Source of the DNA: Actinacidiphila acidipaludis | GTDB lineage: Bacteria; Actinomycetota; Actinomycetes; Streptomycetales; Streptomycetaceae | Assembly (NCBI RefSeq): GCF_019890725.1 | Contig: NZ_JAINZZ010000022.1 | Location: forward strand, 1 to 64,000 | DNA: 64,000 nucleotides | Direction: 5' to 3' | Part shown: positions 25,701 through 33,518 of the stretch, piece after piece | Numbering within the stretch: position 1 is the first letter of the stretch | Layout of the letters: each line of letters begins with the position of its first letter | Notes under the pieces: model-generated | Seen by the model: only the letters and a program-made list of their open reading frames with translations | What the model was told of the DNA's origin: nothing | Database searches by the model: none | Made by a program: the position numbers and the translations under genes

Positions 25701-26981
25701 ACCCTCTACGCCGGGCTCGGCGAGTCGCCCGGCGGCGTGTGGAGCGGCTCGTTCGCCTCGTACGACGCCACGGCCGGCACCTGGAAGACGCTCGCCGCCC
25801 CCACCACCAAACGCTTCTCCCCGGCCTACGGATTCATCCGCGGCAAGCTCTACGTCACCGGCGGGCGGGACGCCGCGGGCAACCCGATCGCGGGTGGCGA
25901 GGTCTACGACCCGGCGACCGACTCCTGGTCGCAGATCGCCGACATCCCGACCGCCTACGGCGCCTCGGGATCGGCCGTGGCCGGCGACAAGCTCTACGTC
26001 ATCGGCGGCTGCGACCTGTTCAACTGCGGCTACAACGACGTGCAGGTCTACGACCCCGCGACGGACACCTGGTCGGCGGGCGCTCCCTACCCGGAGCCGA
26101 TCGGTTTCCCGGCGTGCGGCACCGCCGACGGCATCGTCTACTGCTCCGGCGGGGTGTACCAGCCCGACGGACAGGCCCCGCAGGACACCGTCCACACCTA
26201 CGCGCTCGACCCCGCCAAGGGCACCTGGCACCGGGTGGCCGACGCGCCCACCGACGTCTGGGGCGCCTCCGGCACCGCGGCCGACGGAAAGCTGCTGGTG
26301 GCCGGCGGCGTGGAGGTGAGCGCGGACGCGCTCACCAACGAGGCGCACGCCTACGACCCGGCCTCCGACTCCTGGTCGGCGCTGCCGAACCTGGCGAACC
26401 CGGTCCTGGACGCCCAGTCGGCCCCCGGCTGGTACCTGATCGGCGGCGCCAACGCGTACAGCATCCCGCAGGCGTCGGTGCAGAAGCTGGCCGGCTACGA
26501 CCAGCCGCACGCCGACGTGCCGTGGCTGACGCCCTCGGCGGCGAAGCTGACGGTCAAGGCCGGCGGCTCGGTCACGGTCCGCGTGACCCTGGACGCGGGG
26601 GCGATGACCTCGGCCGACCTGGGCGCGCACCGGGCCGCGCTGATCGTGGACAGCGACACCCCGTACGGCTCGGTCTCGCTGCCGGTCACCATGACCGTGG
26701 TCCCGCCCGCCGGCTGGGGGCTGCTGACCGGTACGGTCACCGGCCGCGCCGCCGACGGCACCAGCGGGCCGCTGGCCGGCGCGGTGGTCGAGATCGACTC
26801 CAAGAACGGCGACGTCCCGGTGACCACCGGGCCCGACGGCGGCTACGCGGTGTGGCTGCCGGCCAGGAACAACCCGCTGACGGTCATCGCGGCGGCGACG
26901 GGCTACCGCCCGGCGACCCGCACCGTGCACCTCGTCGCCGAGGGGACGGTGACCGCGGACTTCGCCCTGCTGCACCAGTAG
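22725..26981 (+). CDS. Secreted S53 (sedolisin) protease with kelch propeller, paralogue of the divergent gene
   Basis: 1418 residues from TTG 22725 (GGAG 5 bases upstream); an in-frame ATG at 22599 would put 42 extra residues before the signal peptide and has no ribosome site. The signal sequence (RRTRRHIAAVAAAVLALFAV, cut after ALA) is followed by the S53 domain with AEISLDLDM (Glu/Asp) and GGTSASAPI (Ser). The same order of regulatory-like, jelly-roll and kelch domains follows as in the divergent gene, with matching blades YDPATDSW and YDPASDSW and the same terminal NNPLTVI. A Pro/Ala-rich insert at about 925-970 separates the beta domains from the propeller. Secreted endopeptidase or tripeptidyl-peptidase by family; substrate unknown. 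Ends at a clear hairpin. Confidence 0.9.
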   Translation: MPVQRPSAGRRTRRHIAAVAAAVLALFAVLLPQQALAAPQSATGKVTAAPACGTPKPGHFTCFALRRTGHAAALGVRRDTAGTAVAPDGYAPADLRSAYDLPADGGAGATIAIVDAYDNPNAESDLAVYRAQYGLPACTSDNGCFRKVDEHGGAAFPAADEGWGAEISLDLDMVSAVAPQAHILLVEADATTSDDLGTAVNTAVSLGAKYVSNSWGGYGDSTDDLAYDEAYFNHPGVAVVFSSGDDGYGVSYPASSPYVTSVGGTSLVRDGSSRGWGESVWNGVTYNSDGPHWGATGSGCSAVEPKPSFQAGVDCAGRSVADVSAVADPATGVAVYNSFSDGGWNVYGGTSASAPIIAGVYALAGTPVDGTYPAAYPYQQPGALNDITRGDDASCSDASLCGYGTVPDCTPAYTCAAQPGYDGPTGLGTPIGVAAFKPGPHGAVSGTVSDTATRKPITGAAVSLGDYHATTDAQGRYRLDVPAGSYPLTVSAFGYADQDLGQVRVDDGAALTQDAALTAVPSQEISGTVTDGGGHGWGLYAKLTVDGVPGTVFTDPATGRYSLRVPMNRSYTLHATALYTGYQQAASTVDVGTGPRTVNLALPLSTTGALPPGYETDYHGGGLEPFATAAAPDGWTVKNNTSAGGWQFDDPLNRGNQTGGTGRFAEVDDFALGWAPADTELISPVYDFSAETKPALQFDTALPSLYRLGDLTADVDASTDGGATWTTVWHHTDVLGGPSHQNVPLTAYAGKSSVRLRFHFTGSLTGIWQIDNVAVGTPTLVTRPGGLVVGQVTDANTRAGVLGATVNGVAAPSDAGRSVASPGDPAVGDGLYWLFSSRTGKQQFTAGLPGFGYPAVTAKVDVRPGAVTAADFALHPAQLRYSVSAVNANVAWGSSRTVDVKVRNTGGSPATFSLGEQNLAGPKSGAAGPAARRTPTAITPHDLLKAAPAAATGAAPTAGASASAAAPADQAWQPLTDLPAASFGGVAAVDHGTLYAGLGESPGGVWSGSFASYDATAGTWKTLAAPTTKRFSPAYGFIRGKLYVTGGRDAAGNPIAGGEVYDPATDSWSQIADIPTAYGASGSAVAGDKLYVIGGCDLFNCGYNDVQVYDPATDTWSAGAPYPEPIGFPACGTADGIVYCSGGVYQPDGQAPQDTVHTYALDPAKGTWHRVADAPTDVWGASGTAADGKLLVAGGVEVSADALTNEAHAYDPASDSWSALPNLANPVLDAQSAPGWYLIGGANAYSIPQASVQKLAGYDQPHADVPWLTPSAAKLTVKAGGSVTVRVTLDAGAMTSADLGAHRAALIVDSDTPYGSVSLPVTMTVVPPAGWGLLTGTVTGRAADGTSGPLAGAVVEIDSKNGDVPVTTGPDGGYAVWLPARNNPLTVIAAATGYRPATRTVHLVAEGTVTADFALLHQ

Positions 26982-26989
26982 CGCCGAGC

Positions 26990-27018
26990 CCGGCGGCCGC
27001 ACGAGGTGCGGCCGCCGG
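26990..27018. terminator. Terminator after the plus-strand S53 protease
   Basis: A perfect 12-bp stem (26990-27001 with 27007-27018) around a 5-base loop, 9 bases after the stop. The minus-strand regulator gene ends at 27089, so it may serve both directions. Confidence 0.75.
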
Positions 27019-27088
27019 ATCGCGTGCGGCGGGCAGGCGGGCGGGATGTTCACCGCCTGCCCGCCCGTCCCCGACGTGCGCGCCCGCC

Positions 27089-28159
27089 CTATGACAGCGT
27101 TGTCGGGCTCGCTGAGCGACCGGTGGCCCCAGGCTCAGCGTCCGGTCCGCGGCCCTCGCCCGCCGTCTCCTTCACCGGTTCCGGAGTCCACCAGCCCCGG
27201 CTGGCGGCGAGCACGCCGGCCTGGAACCGGCTCGCCGCTCCGAGCCGGGTGAGCAGCGCCTGCACCCTGCGCTGCACCGTGCGGTAGCCGATGCCCAGTT
27301 GACGCGCGATGGTCTCGTCCGGCATGCCCATCGCCAGCATCGAGATGATCCGGCGCTCCTCGTCGTTGACGAACTCGTCCGCTCCGACCGGTGCGCTGCG
27401 TCCCGGCATGTACGGCTGCGCCTGGGCCCACAGCGACTCGAAGAGCGTGGAGAGCGCGTCGAGCAGTGCCGAGGGGTGGACCAGGATGCAGGCGTCGAGC
27501 ACCTGCGGGGTGGCGAGCAGCGGGATCAGCGCGGCCTGGTCGTCGGCGATGATCAGCTTCATCGGCGCCTCGGGGACGAACCGCACCTCCTCGCCCGCCG
27601 CGATGTCCTCCTCCACCCGCCCCATCGCACCGGGGGTGTTGAGGCTGTCCCGGGCGTGGATGAAGCGGCTGCGGATGCCGCGGCCGCGGATCACCGCCGC
27701 GGAGTTGACCCGCGCGCCGTCGCGGGCCTCCGCGTAGGGCGGCGCGTCGATGCCCCGGAGCTCCTTCTCCGCCCGGTTGAACAGCTGCTGCCCGCAGCGG
27801 GCGACGCCGTCCCGGCCGGTGATCACCTGGATCAGGGAGGACGAGTCGCGGTCGCGCCGTGCGTCCCGGTGCCGGTCGGTCAGGCGCTCGGTCAGGGCCC
27901 GCACCCGCTGGATGTCCCGCTCCCTGGCCAGCAGCAGCACCTCGAGCGCGTGCCCCGGCGGCAGCGCGGTGTAGCTCGGCGGGCTGCCCGGCAGCCGGGA
28001 GATCAGCCCTCCGTCCTCCAGCCGCACCATGGCCGCGGCCACCACGTCCGGCTCGATGCCGGTGCGGCGGGCCAACTCCTCTATGGACAGAGGCAGGTTG
28101 TCCACCAGAACGAAATACAGCGTTTCAGCCGGTTGATCCAGCCCGAGAACTTCCAGCAT
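27089..28159 (-). CDS. LuxR-type regulator with TrmB-like N-terminal domain
   Basis: 356 residues. ATG 28159 is preferred over GTG 28165 because GGAGG lies 5 bases before it and overlaps the GTG. Residues ~5-70 form a winged helix like TrmB (LSIEELARRTGIEPDVVAAAMVRLEDGGLI). A middle region with MKLIIADDQAALIPL is probably a ligand or phospholipase-D-like fold, and the C-terminus (~265-325) is a LuxR helix-turn-helix, DEERRIISMLAMGMPDETIARQLGI. Such regulators are common next to secreted enzymes in Streptomyces; this one is convergent with the S53 protease and could control it, without direct proof. Confidence 0.85.
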   Translation of the reverse strand: MLEVLGLDQPAETLYFVLVDNLPLSIEELARRTGIEPDVVAAAMVRLEDGGLISRLPGSPPSYTALPPGHALEVLLLARERDIQRVRALTERLTDRHRDARRDRDSSSLIQVITGRDGVARCGQQLFNRAEKELRGIDAPPYAEARDGARVNSAAVIRGRGIRSRFIHARDSLNTPGAMGRVEEDIAAGEEVRFVPEAPMKLIIADDQAALIPLLATPQVLDACILVHPSALLDALSTLFESLWAQAQPYMPGRSAPVGADEFVNDEERRIISMLAMGMPDETIARQLGIGYRTVQRRVQALLTRLGAASRFQAGVLAASRGWWTPEPVKETAGEGRGPDAEPGATGRSASPTTLS

Positions 28160-28262
28160 GGCCACCTCCGGCGCACACCGTAGCCCGAGGTGCGTGCGTG
28201 GTTGAACATGTGACCTTCATGAAGTGGCCGCCGGGCCAGGATCCGTGGTCGTTCCCGAAACC

Positions 28263-29279
28263 TCAGCCGCCGCTGCTCTCCCGAACCTCCAGGGTGTAGG
28301 ACGCCCACAGCTCGGCGGGTTCACCGGCCGGAGGGCCGTCGAGCCGCAGGGCCAGTCGTTCGACGGCCAGCCGGGCGATCATCGCCTTGTCGGGTGAAAT
28401 CGTCGTCAGCGTCGGTGTGTTGTACCGGCCCGCCTCGATGTCGTCGAAGCCGACCACGGCGATGTCCTCGGGGACGCGCACTCCGCGGGTGAGGAGGGTA
28501 CGGATGGCGCCGAGCGCGAGGAGGTCGTTGTAGCAGAACACCGCGTCCGGCGGCCCGTCCGGGTGGTCGAGCAGCCGCGCCATGGCCGCGGCACCCTCCT
28601 GCCGGTGGAACCTGGGCGTGGCGACCGTCAGCGACGGGTCGACGGAGAGTCCGCGCGCCTCGTGCGCCATCCGGTAGCCCCGGGTGCGCAGCTGGGCAGT
28701 CTCGCCGGTGTCGTAGGGCTGGTCGCCGATGGCCGCGACGCGGGTGCGGCCGAGCGCGAGCAGGTGCTCGGTGGCGGCCGCGGCCGCCGAGACGTTGTCG
28801 ATGGCCACGTGGTCGTACGGGCTGGCGGCGATCCGCTCGCCCAGCAGGACCAGGGGACCGGCGGCGTCCCGGTGGGCCAGATCGGCCTGCGACAGCGCCA
28901 GTGGGCTGAGGATGACGCCGTCGAACAGAGCGGCACTGGCACCGTGCATGATCAACTCCCGCTCGCGGTCGGGCTCCCCGTCGGTCTGGTCGATCACGAC
29001 GGTGTACCCGCGCTGCCGGGCCTCGCCGACCACCGAGCGCGCCAGTTCGGCGAAGTAGGGCACGTCCAGCTCGGGAACGACGAGGGCGATCAGGCCGGTG
29101 CGGCCGCGCTTGAGATTGCGGGCCAGAAGGTTGGGGTGGTAGCCGAGTTCGGCGACCGCCTCCTCCACACGCCGCCGGGTCTCCTCGGCGACGCGGGCGT
29201 AGCCGTTGACGACATTGGACACCGTCCGGACCGACACGCCCGCGCGCTCGGCCACGTCGCGAAGCCGGGTCGTGGCCAT
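28263..29279 (-). CDS. LacI-family transcriptional repressor
   Basis: 338 residues from ATG 29279 (AAAGGAG upstream). Helix-turn-helix and hinge at residues 1-60 (TTRLRDVAERAGVSVRTVSNVVNG), then the periplasmic-binding-like sugar domain (ALVVPELDVPYFAELARSV, DGVILSPLA, PEDIAVVGFDDIEAG). It should bind an operator as dimer or tetramer and leave when a sugar binds. It follows the GH2 gene and a terminator, and the twin CAACGTTG palindromes at 35173-35224, before the sugar-uptake operon, are its likely targets. Confidence 0.93.
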   Translation of the reverse strand: MATTRLRDVAERAGVSVRTVSNVVNGYARVAEETRRRVEEAVAELGYHPNLLARNLKRGRTGLIALVVPELDVPYFAELARSVVGEARQRGYTVVIDQTDGEPDRERELIMHGASAALFDGVILSPLALSQADLAHRDAAGPLVLLGERIAASPYDHVAIDNVSAAAAATEHLLALGRTRVAAIGDQPYDTGETAQLRTRGYRMAHEARGLSVDPSLTVATPRFHRQEGAAAMARLLDHPDGPPDAVFCYNDLLALGAIRTLLTRGVRVPEDIAVVGFDDIEAGRYNTPTLTTISPDKAMIARLAVERLALRLDGPPAGEPAELWASYTLEVRESSGG

Positions 29280-29374
29280 CGCGCTCCTTTCGGAAATCTG
29301 CAACACGTCGGCCGCGGATGCGTCGGCTCGCCGGTGCGCCGGTCGGCGAGCCGCGTGCACCGCGGGCCCGGAGC

Positions 29375-29397
29375 CCGGCCGGCGAGGCGCCGGCCGG
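29375..29397 (-). terminator. Terminator between GH2 and lacI-type genes
   Basis: CCGGCCGGCG (29375-29384) pairs perfectly with CGCCGGCCGG (29388-29397) around a 3-base loop, 27 bases beyond the glycosidase stop. The repressor gene would then have its own transcript or depend on read-through. Confidence 0.6.
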
Positions 29398-29423
29398 CGG
29401 CTCCGAGTTCGCACGACAGCATG

Positions 29424-31508
29424 TCAGTCCGTGTCGGCCGCGGCGACGTCGACGCAGGACCGGGCGACCACCTTCCCGTGCTCGATGGCCAGCAGGTGCA
29501 GCCTGGCCGCCCCGGCACCCTCCGGCAGGACGGCGGCGATCCGCACCGGGGCACTCAGCCGGTACGGCTCGGCCCGCACCGGACCGGCCGGCGCGGACAG
29601 GGAGTCGTCGCCGGCGCCGAGCTCTGCCCCGGCTCCCAGCGCCGGGCCCCACACCGCGGCCACGGAGCCTTCGAACGGCGCCGTTCCGTGGTGCGAGATC
29701 CGCACATCGAAGGCGACCTTGCGGTCGGTGCCCGTGATCAGGTCGCGTCCCGGCGCGGCCGGTTCGACGTCGGCGACCAGCACCGTCGGGGCGTTGGTCT
29801 CGAGAGGGTCGTGGCCGCCCAGGTCCTTGCGGGACCGGTCGAAGGCGAAGAGGCCCGCCATCTCGTGCTCGATGTCGTACAGCTCGGTGTAGACATAGCC
29901 CGACAGGACGTCGTGCCGGCGCAGCTCGAGGGTCTGCCAGCGCAGGTTCCAGCCGCGCTCGACGCTCGTCTTCCCGCCGCCGAACTCGCTGTTGAGGTTG
30001 GGCACGGCCGGGGCGGGACCCCCGTCGGCCATCACTCGCTTCTGGACGACCCGGCCGCCGCCCAGCCCCACCGGGAAGCTGCGGGCGCCGTCCACGAGAA
30101 GTGCGCGGACCTTCGCCGACCAGCCGGCCGGCGTCTCGTCGTAGATGTGCCAGTCCACGAGGTCGGTCGCGACGTGCGTCCAGCCGGAGTTGTCCACCAC
30201 CGGTCTGCTCGCGTCCAGGCTCTTGAGCAGGCCGTACGCCTGACGGACCGATGTCTGCTTGGCGGGGTCGCCGGGCACGTCCCAGTCCAGGCCCCACTCC
30301 TCGTTGTACAGACCCCAGATGACGATCGACGGGTGGTTGCCGTCGCGGCGCACCATGGGCTCGATCTGGGCGGCGAACCGGTCGGCGGCCTCCGGGGACC
30401 AGCGCCCGGTGCTGGCGGGCTCGGCCCACACCAGCATGCCCAGCCGGTCGGCGTGGTGGAGGAACAGCGGGTCCTCCAGCTTCAGATGCTTGCGCACGAG
30501 GTTGAAGCCGGCCGCCCGGGCGAGTTCCAGGTCGGTGACGAAGGCCGCTTCGTCGGGCGCCGTCATCCCGGTGCCGGGCCAGTAGCCCTGGTCCAGCACA
30601 CCGCGGACGTAGAGGCGTTCCCCGTTGAGGTACAGGTGCGGCCCGTCCGTCTCGACCTGGCGCAGACCGGTCGTCGCTGCGACCCGGTCGCTACCGTCCG
30701 CCGACTCCAGCAGCACCGAAACGCCGTACAGAAAGGGGTCGTCGGGGCTCCACAGGCGCGGGGAGGCGATCGGCAGGGTGACCGTCGCCCGGCCTTCGGC
30801 GTCCGGGGTGACCGTCCGCAGTGCCGGACCGTCGTCGAGCCGTACGGTGAGTCTGCTCTGCGCTGCGGCGGGGCCGGTGACGGTGATGTCCGCGGTGATC
30901 GCGTCGAGACCGGGGGCAGGTGCCAGCGCGACCGCCTCGAGGTACGTCGCCGGCCGCGCCTCCAGCCACACCGGCTGCCAGATGCCGCTGGTCGGGGTGA
31001 ACGCGCAGTCGTCGTAGTCGTCGCGGGGGATGCTGCGCTGCTTGCCGTGCACGATCGCGCGCTTGTCCGTGGGCGCCCAGACCCGCACCAGAACGGTGGC
31101 GGACGTCCGGCCGGCGAGCGCGTCGGTGATGTCGCACTCGAAGGGTGTGTAACCGCCCTCGTGCTCCGCGACGAGCACGCCGCCGACCCATACCCGGGCC
31201 ATGTGGTGGACGGCGCCGAAGTGCAGGACGGTCCGCTGCCCGGCCCATGTGCCGGGGACGGTCACGGTGCGCCGGTACCAGCCGTACTCCAGCCACTGCA
31301 GGCTGACGCCGGAGGCCTCCGTCTCCCAGGCGAAGGGAACGGTGACGGTGTGCGGCCACGGCGCGTCGCCGTGCGAGGACAGGTGGTGTGCGGCGGTTCC
31401 CCCGGGATCGGGGGTGAAGTCCCAGGCGCCGTTGAGGCTCAGCCAGCTGTGTGAGCGGTCGAAGTGCGGGCGGGGGTACTCGGGGCGGACGGCGGACTCG
31501 GGCGACAC
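29424..31508 (-). CDS. Glycoside hydrolase family 2 (beta-galactosidase/glucuronidase-like)
   Basis: 694 residues from GTG 31508 (GGAG 5 bases upstream). It begins with the GH2 sugar-binding domain (RPHFDRSHSWLSLNGAWDF, YGWYRRTVTVP), then the immunoglobulin-like domain, then the TIM barrel: PSIVIWGLYNEEWG carries the acid/base Glu near residue 402 and LNSEFGG the nucleophile Glu near 508. No signal peptide, so it works in the cytoplasm on oligosaccharides brought in by the ABC importer encoded just upstream. The exact sugar (galactose, glucuronic acid, mannose or arabinose) cannot be fixed from sequence. Confidence 0.9.
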   Translation of the reverse strand: MSPESAVRPEYPRPHFDRSHSWLSLNGAWDFTPDPGGTAAHHLSSHGDAPWPHTVTVPFAWETEASGVSLQWLEYGWYRRTVTVPGTWAGQRTVLHFGAVHHMARVWVGGVLVAEHEGGYTPFECDITDALAGRTSATVLVRVWAPTDKRAIVHGKQRSIPRDDYDDCAFTPTSGIWQPVWLEARPATYLEAVALAPAPGLDAITADITVTGPAAAQSRLTVRLDDGPALRTVTPDAEGRATVTLPIASPRLWSPDDPFLYGVSVLLESADGSDRVAATTGLRQVETDGPHLYLNGERLYVRGVLDQGYWPGTGMTAPDEAAFVTDLELARAAGFNLVRKHLKLEDPLFLHHADRLGMLVWAEPASTGRWSPEAADRFAAQIEPMVRRDGNHPSIVIWGLYNEEWGLDWDVPGDPAKQTSVRQAYGLLKSLDASRPVVDNSGWTHVATDLVDWHIYDETPAGWSAKVRALLVDGARSFPVGLGGGRVVQKRVMADGGPAPAVPNLNSEFGGGKTSVERGWNLRWQTLELRRHDVLSGYVYTELYDIEHEMAGLFAFDRSRKDLGGHDPLETNAPTVLVADVEPAAPGRDLITGTDRKVAFDVRISHHGTAPFEGSVAAVWGPALGAGAELGAGDDSLSAPAGPVRAEPYRLSAPVRIAAVLPEGAGAARLHLLAIEHGKVVARSCVDVAAADTD

Positions 31509-31645
31509 GGTGGCTCCAAGGGTGCGGCGACGTGCGCGTGCGACGATGAACACGGGGGGTCGCGTGGGACGTGATCGTGGGGAAACAGCGGTGGTGTGGG
31601 ACGGCGGTGTCCGGGGTGTGCGGCGGGTCCCGGCGGGGAACGGCG

Positions 31646-32584
31646 TCAGCCGGTCGTGCTGCCCTGCAGAGCGCCACCGCGGAAGTACTTCTCCAGGAAC
31701 AGGAAGAGGACGATGAGCGGAAGGACGGTGACCAGCCCACCGGTGATCAGGACGGGTACCAGCTCGGCCTTCGAACCGGTCTCCGCCTGGCGCGACAGCG
31801 ACGACAGACCGACGGTGAGCGGGTACAGACGGCTGCGGCTGAAGATGATCAGCGGCAGGAAGTAGTTGTTCCACACCGCGACGACGGTCAGCAGCAGCAC
31901 GGTGACCAGACCCGGCACCGTGAGCGGCAGCACGATCTGCACGAAGATCCGCGTCTCGCTCGCGCCGTCCATCCGGGCGGCGTTGATCAGGTCGGCGGGC
32001 ACCGAGGCGTCGATGTACGTGCGCATCAGATAGATCCCGACGGGGGAGACCATGCTGGGCAGGATCATCCCCCAGACGGAGTTGACCAGCCCGACCCTGG
32101 CGTAGACGAGGAACAGGGGCAGCGCCACGGAGGTTATGGGCACCAGCAGCGTGGACATCACCAGGTAGAACAGGGCGTTGGCGCCGCGGAACCGGAAGCG
32201 GGCGAAGCCGTAGCCGGCCAGCGCCGACAGCAGGGTGGACCCGAGTCCGGCGACCGCCGCGTACAGCAGGGTGTTGCCCAGCCACTGCAGGTAGACGCCG
32301 GCGCCGCTGATGTTCCGACCGAGCGCGGACAGGTTCTGGAAGAGGTGGAACGGGCGCGCGAACCAGAACCCAGGGGTTCCGTAGACATTGGCCTGGGTCT
32401 TCGTCGCGTTGATCGCCAGCCAGGCGATCGGCGCGAGGACGAAGGCCGCGAACGCCCCGCAGATCAGCGTCAGTACGGTGACCGTCCCGCGCCGCAGGCC
32501 GTACAGGTGGATGGGCACGTGGTCGGCCGCCCCCTGCTTCCTGGCCCGGCGAGAGCCCCTGCCCGTGTGTGCCGGGCTGCTCAT
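31646..32584 (-). CDS. Sugar ABC transporter permease, MalG type
   Basis: 312 residues from ATG 32584 (GGGGAG 5 bases upstream), overlapping the stop of the other permease by four bases. Six membrane helices. The ATPase-contact EAA-like loop is INAARMDGASETRIFVQIVLP near residue 200 (only the central part is diagnostic), and WNNYFLPLI is typical of MalG. It forms the channel with the MalF-type partner. No ATPase gene is in the operon; a shared MsiK-type ATPase encoded elsewhere, known in Streptomyces, is the likely motor. Confidence 0.93.
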   Translation of the reverse strand: MSSPAHTGRGSRRARKQGAADHVPIHLYGLRRGTVTVLTLICGAFAAFVLAPIAWLAINATKTQANVYGTPGFWFARPFHLFQNLSALGRNISGAGVYLQWLGNTLLYAAVAGLGSTLLSALAGYGFARFRFRGANALFYLVMSTLLVPITSVALPLFLVYARVGLVNSVWGMILPSMVSPVGIYLMRTYIDASVPADLINAARMDGASETRIFVQIVLPLTVPGLVTVLLLTVVAVWNNYFLPLIIFSRSRLYPLTVGLSSLSRQAETGSKAELVPVLITGGLVTVLPLIVLFLFLEKYFRGGALQGSTTG

Positions 32585-33498
32585 GCGAACTCCCCCCTGC
32601 GGCGGCGAAGAGCGAACGCGCCCAGCGACAACGCCCCGATGATCAGGGCCAGGACGACGGCGGCAGCGGCTCCCAGGTTGTAGTCGCCGCTGCCGACGGC
32701 GGTGTTGTAGACGTACAGACTGGGCGTGAATCCGAACGACACGGACTGGGGCTGGAACGCCGCCAGGATCGACGGTTCGGTGAACAACTGCAGCGCGCCG
32801 ACGGTGTTGAGGAAGAAGAGCATCGTGATCGTCGGCCACACCATGGGCAGCTTCAGCCGCAGGATGATCGTGCCCAGCCGGGCCCCGTCCATGATCGCGG
32901 CCTCGGTGATCTGCTGCGGCACCGACTTCAGGGAGGTGTAGATGATCGTGACGTTGTAACCCGTCCACTCCCACAGCACGATGACCACGATCGTCGGCAG
33001 GATCATCCGCGACGAGAAGAAATCGACGTGCCCCAGCCCGATGCCGTCGGCCAGCTTGGCGTAGGGGCCGAAGCCCGGCAGCAGCAGGAACGACCACATG
33101 AGCGCGGCCACCACGCCCGGGACCGCGAAGGGCAGGAAGAAGACGGTCCGGAAGAACCTGCTGTACTTCACGATGCCGGCGTCGAAGGCCGCCGCGAACA
33201 GGAACGCGAGACCGATCGTCAGCGGCACCTGCACGGCAGCGAACAGCAGCACCCGCCGCACGCCCTCCCAGAACTCCGCGGAGTGCAGCACGGCACGGTA
33301 GTTGGCCATGCCCGAGAAGTGCGTACCGCCGATGAGCCGGGTGGTCTGCAGGCTGTCGTAGACCGCGTACACGGTCGGCACCAGCATGAACAGCGCGAGC
33401 GCCAGCATGTGCGGAGTGATGAACACCGCGCCGGGCCACTGGCGGGTGCTGCCGCGCCGGCCGAGGCCGCGCGGGCGTGAGGCGGGTATGTGTGTCAC
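32581..33498 (-). CDS. Sugar ABC transporter permease, MalF type
   Basis: 305 residues from GTG 33498, which lies 21 bases after the binding-protein stop. Six membrane helices; the contact loop is ITEAAIMDGARLGTIILRLK near residue 200, with the preceding WEWTGYNVTIIYTSL usual for the family. It is coupled to the MalG-type gene by a stop/start overlap and belongs to the same sugar-uptake operon. Confidence 0.93.
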   Translation of the reverse strand: MTHIPASRPRGLGRRGSTRQWPGAVFITPHMLALALFMLVPTVYAVYDSLQTTRLIGGTHFSGMANYRAVLHSAEFWEGVRRVLLFAAVQVPLTIGLAFLFAAAFDAGIVKYSRFFRTVFFLPFAVPGVVAALMWSFLLLPGFGPYAKLADGIGLGHVDFFSSRMILPTIVVIVLWEWTGYNVTIIYTSLKSVPQQITEAAIMDGARLGTIILRLKLPMVWPTITMLFFLNTVGALQLFTEPSILAAFQPQSVSFGFTPSLYVYNTAVGSGDYNLGAAAAVVLALIIGALSLGAFALRRRRGEFA

Positions 33499-33518
33499 GT
33501 GCTCTGGTCCTCTTGCTC

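Noticed and set aside
22563-27053. Very long open frame (1496 codons) on the minus strand opposite the plus-strand S53 protease.
   Set aside because: It is the antisense shadow of a GC-rich gene: Gly/Arg/Val-rich without domains, and the opposite strand encodes a complete secreted protease with catalytic motifs.
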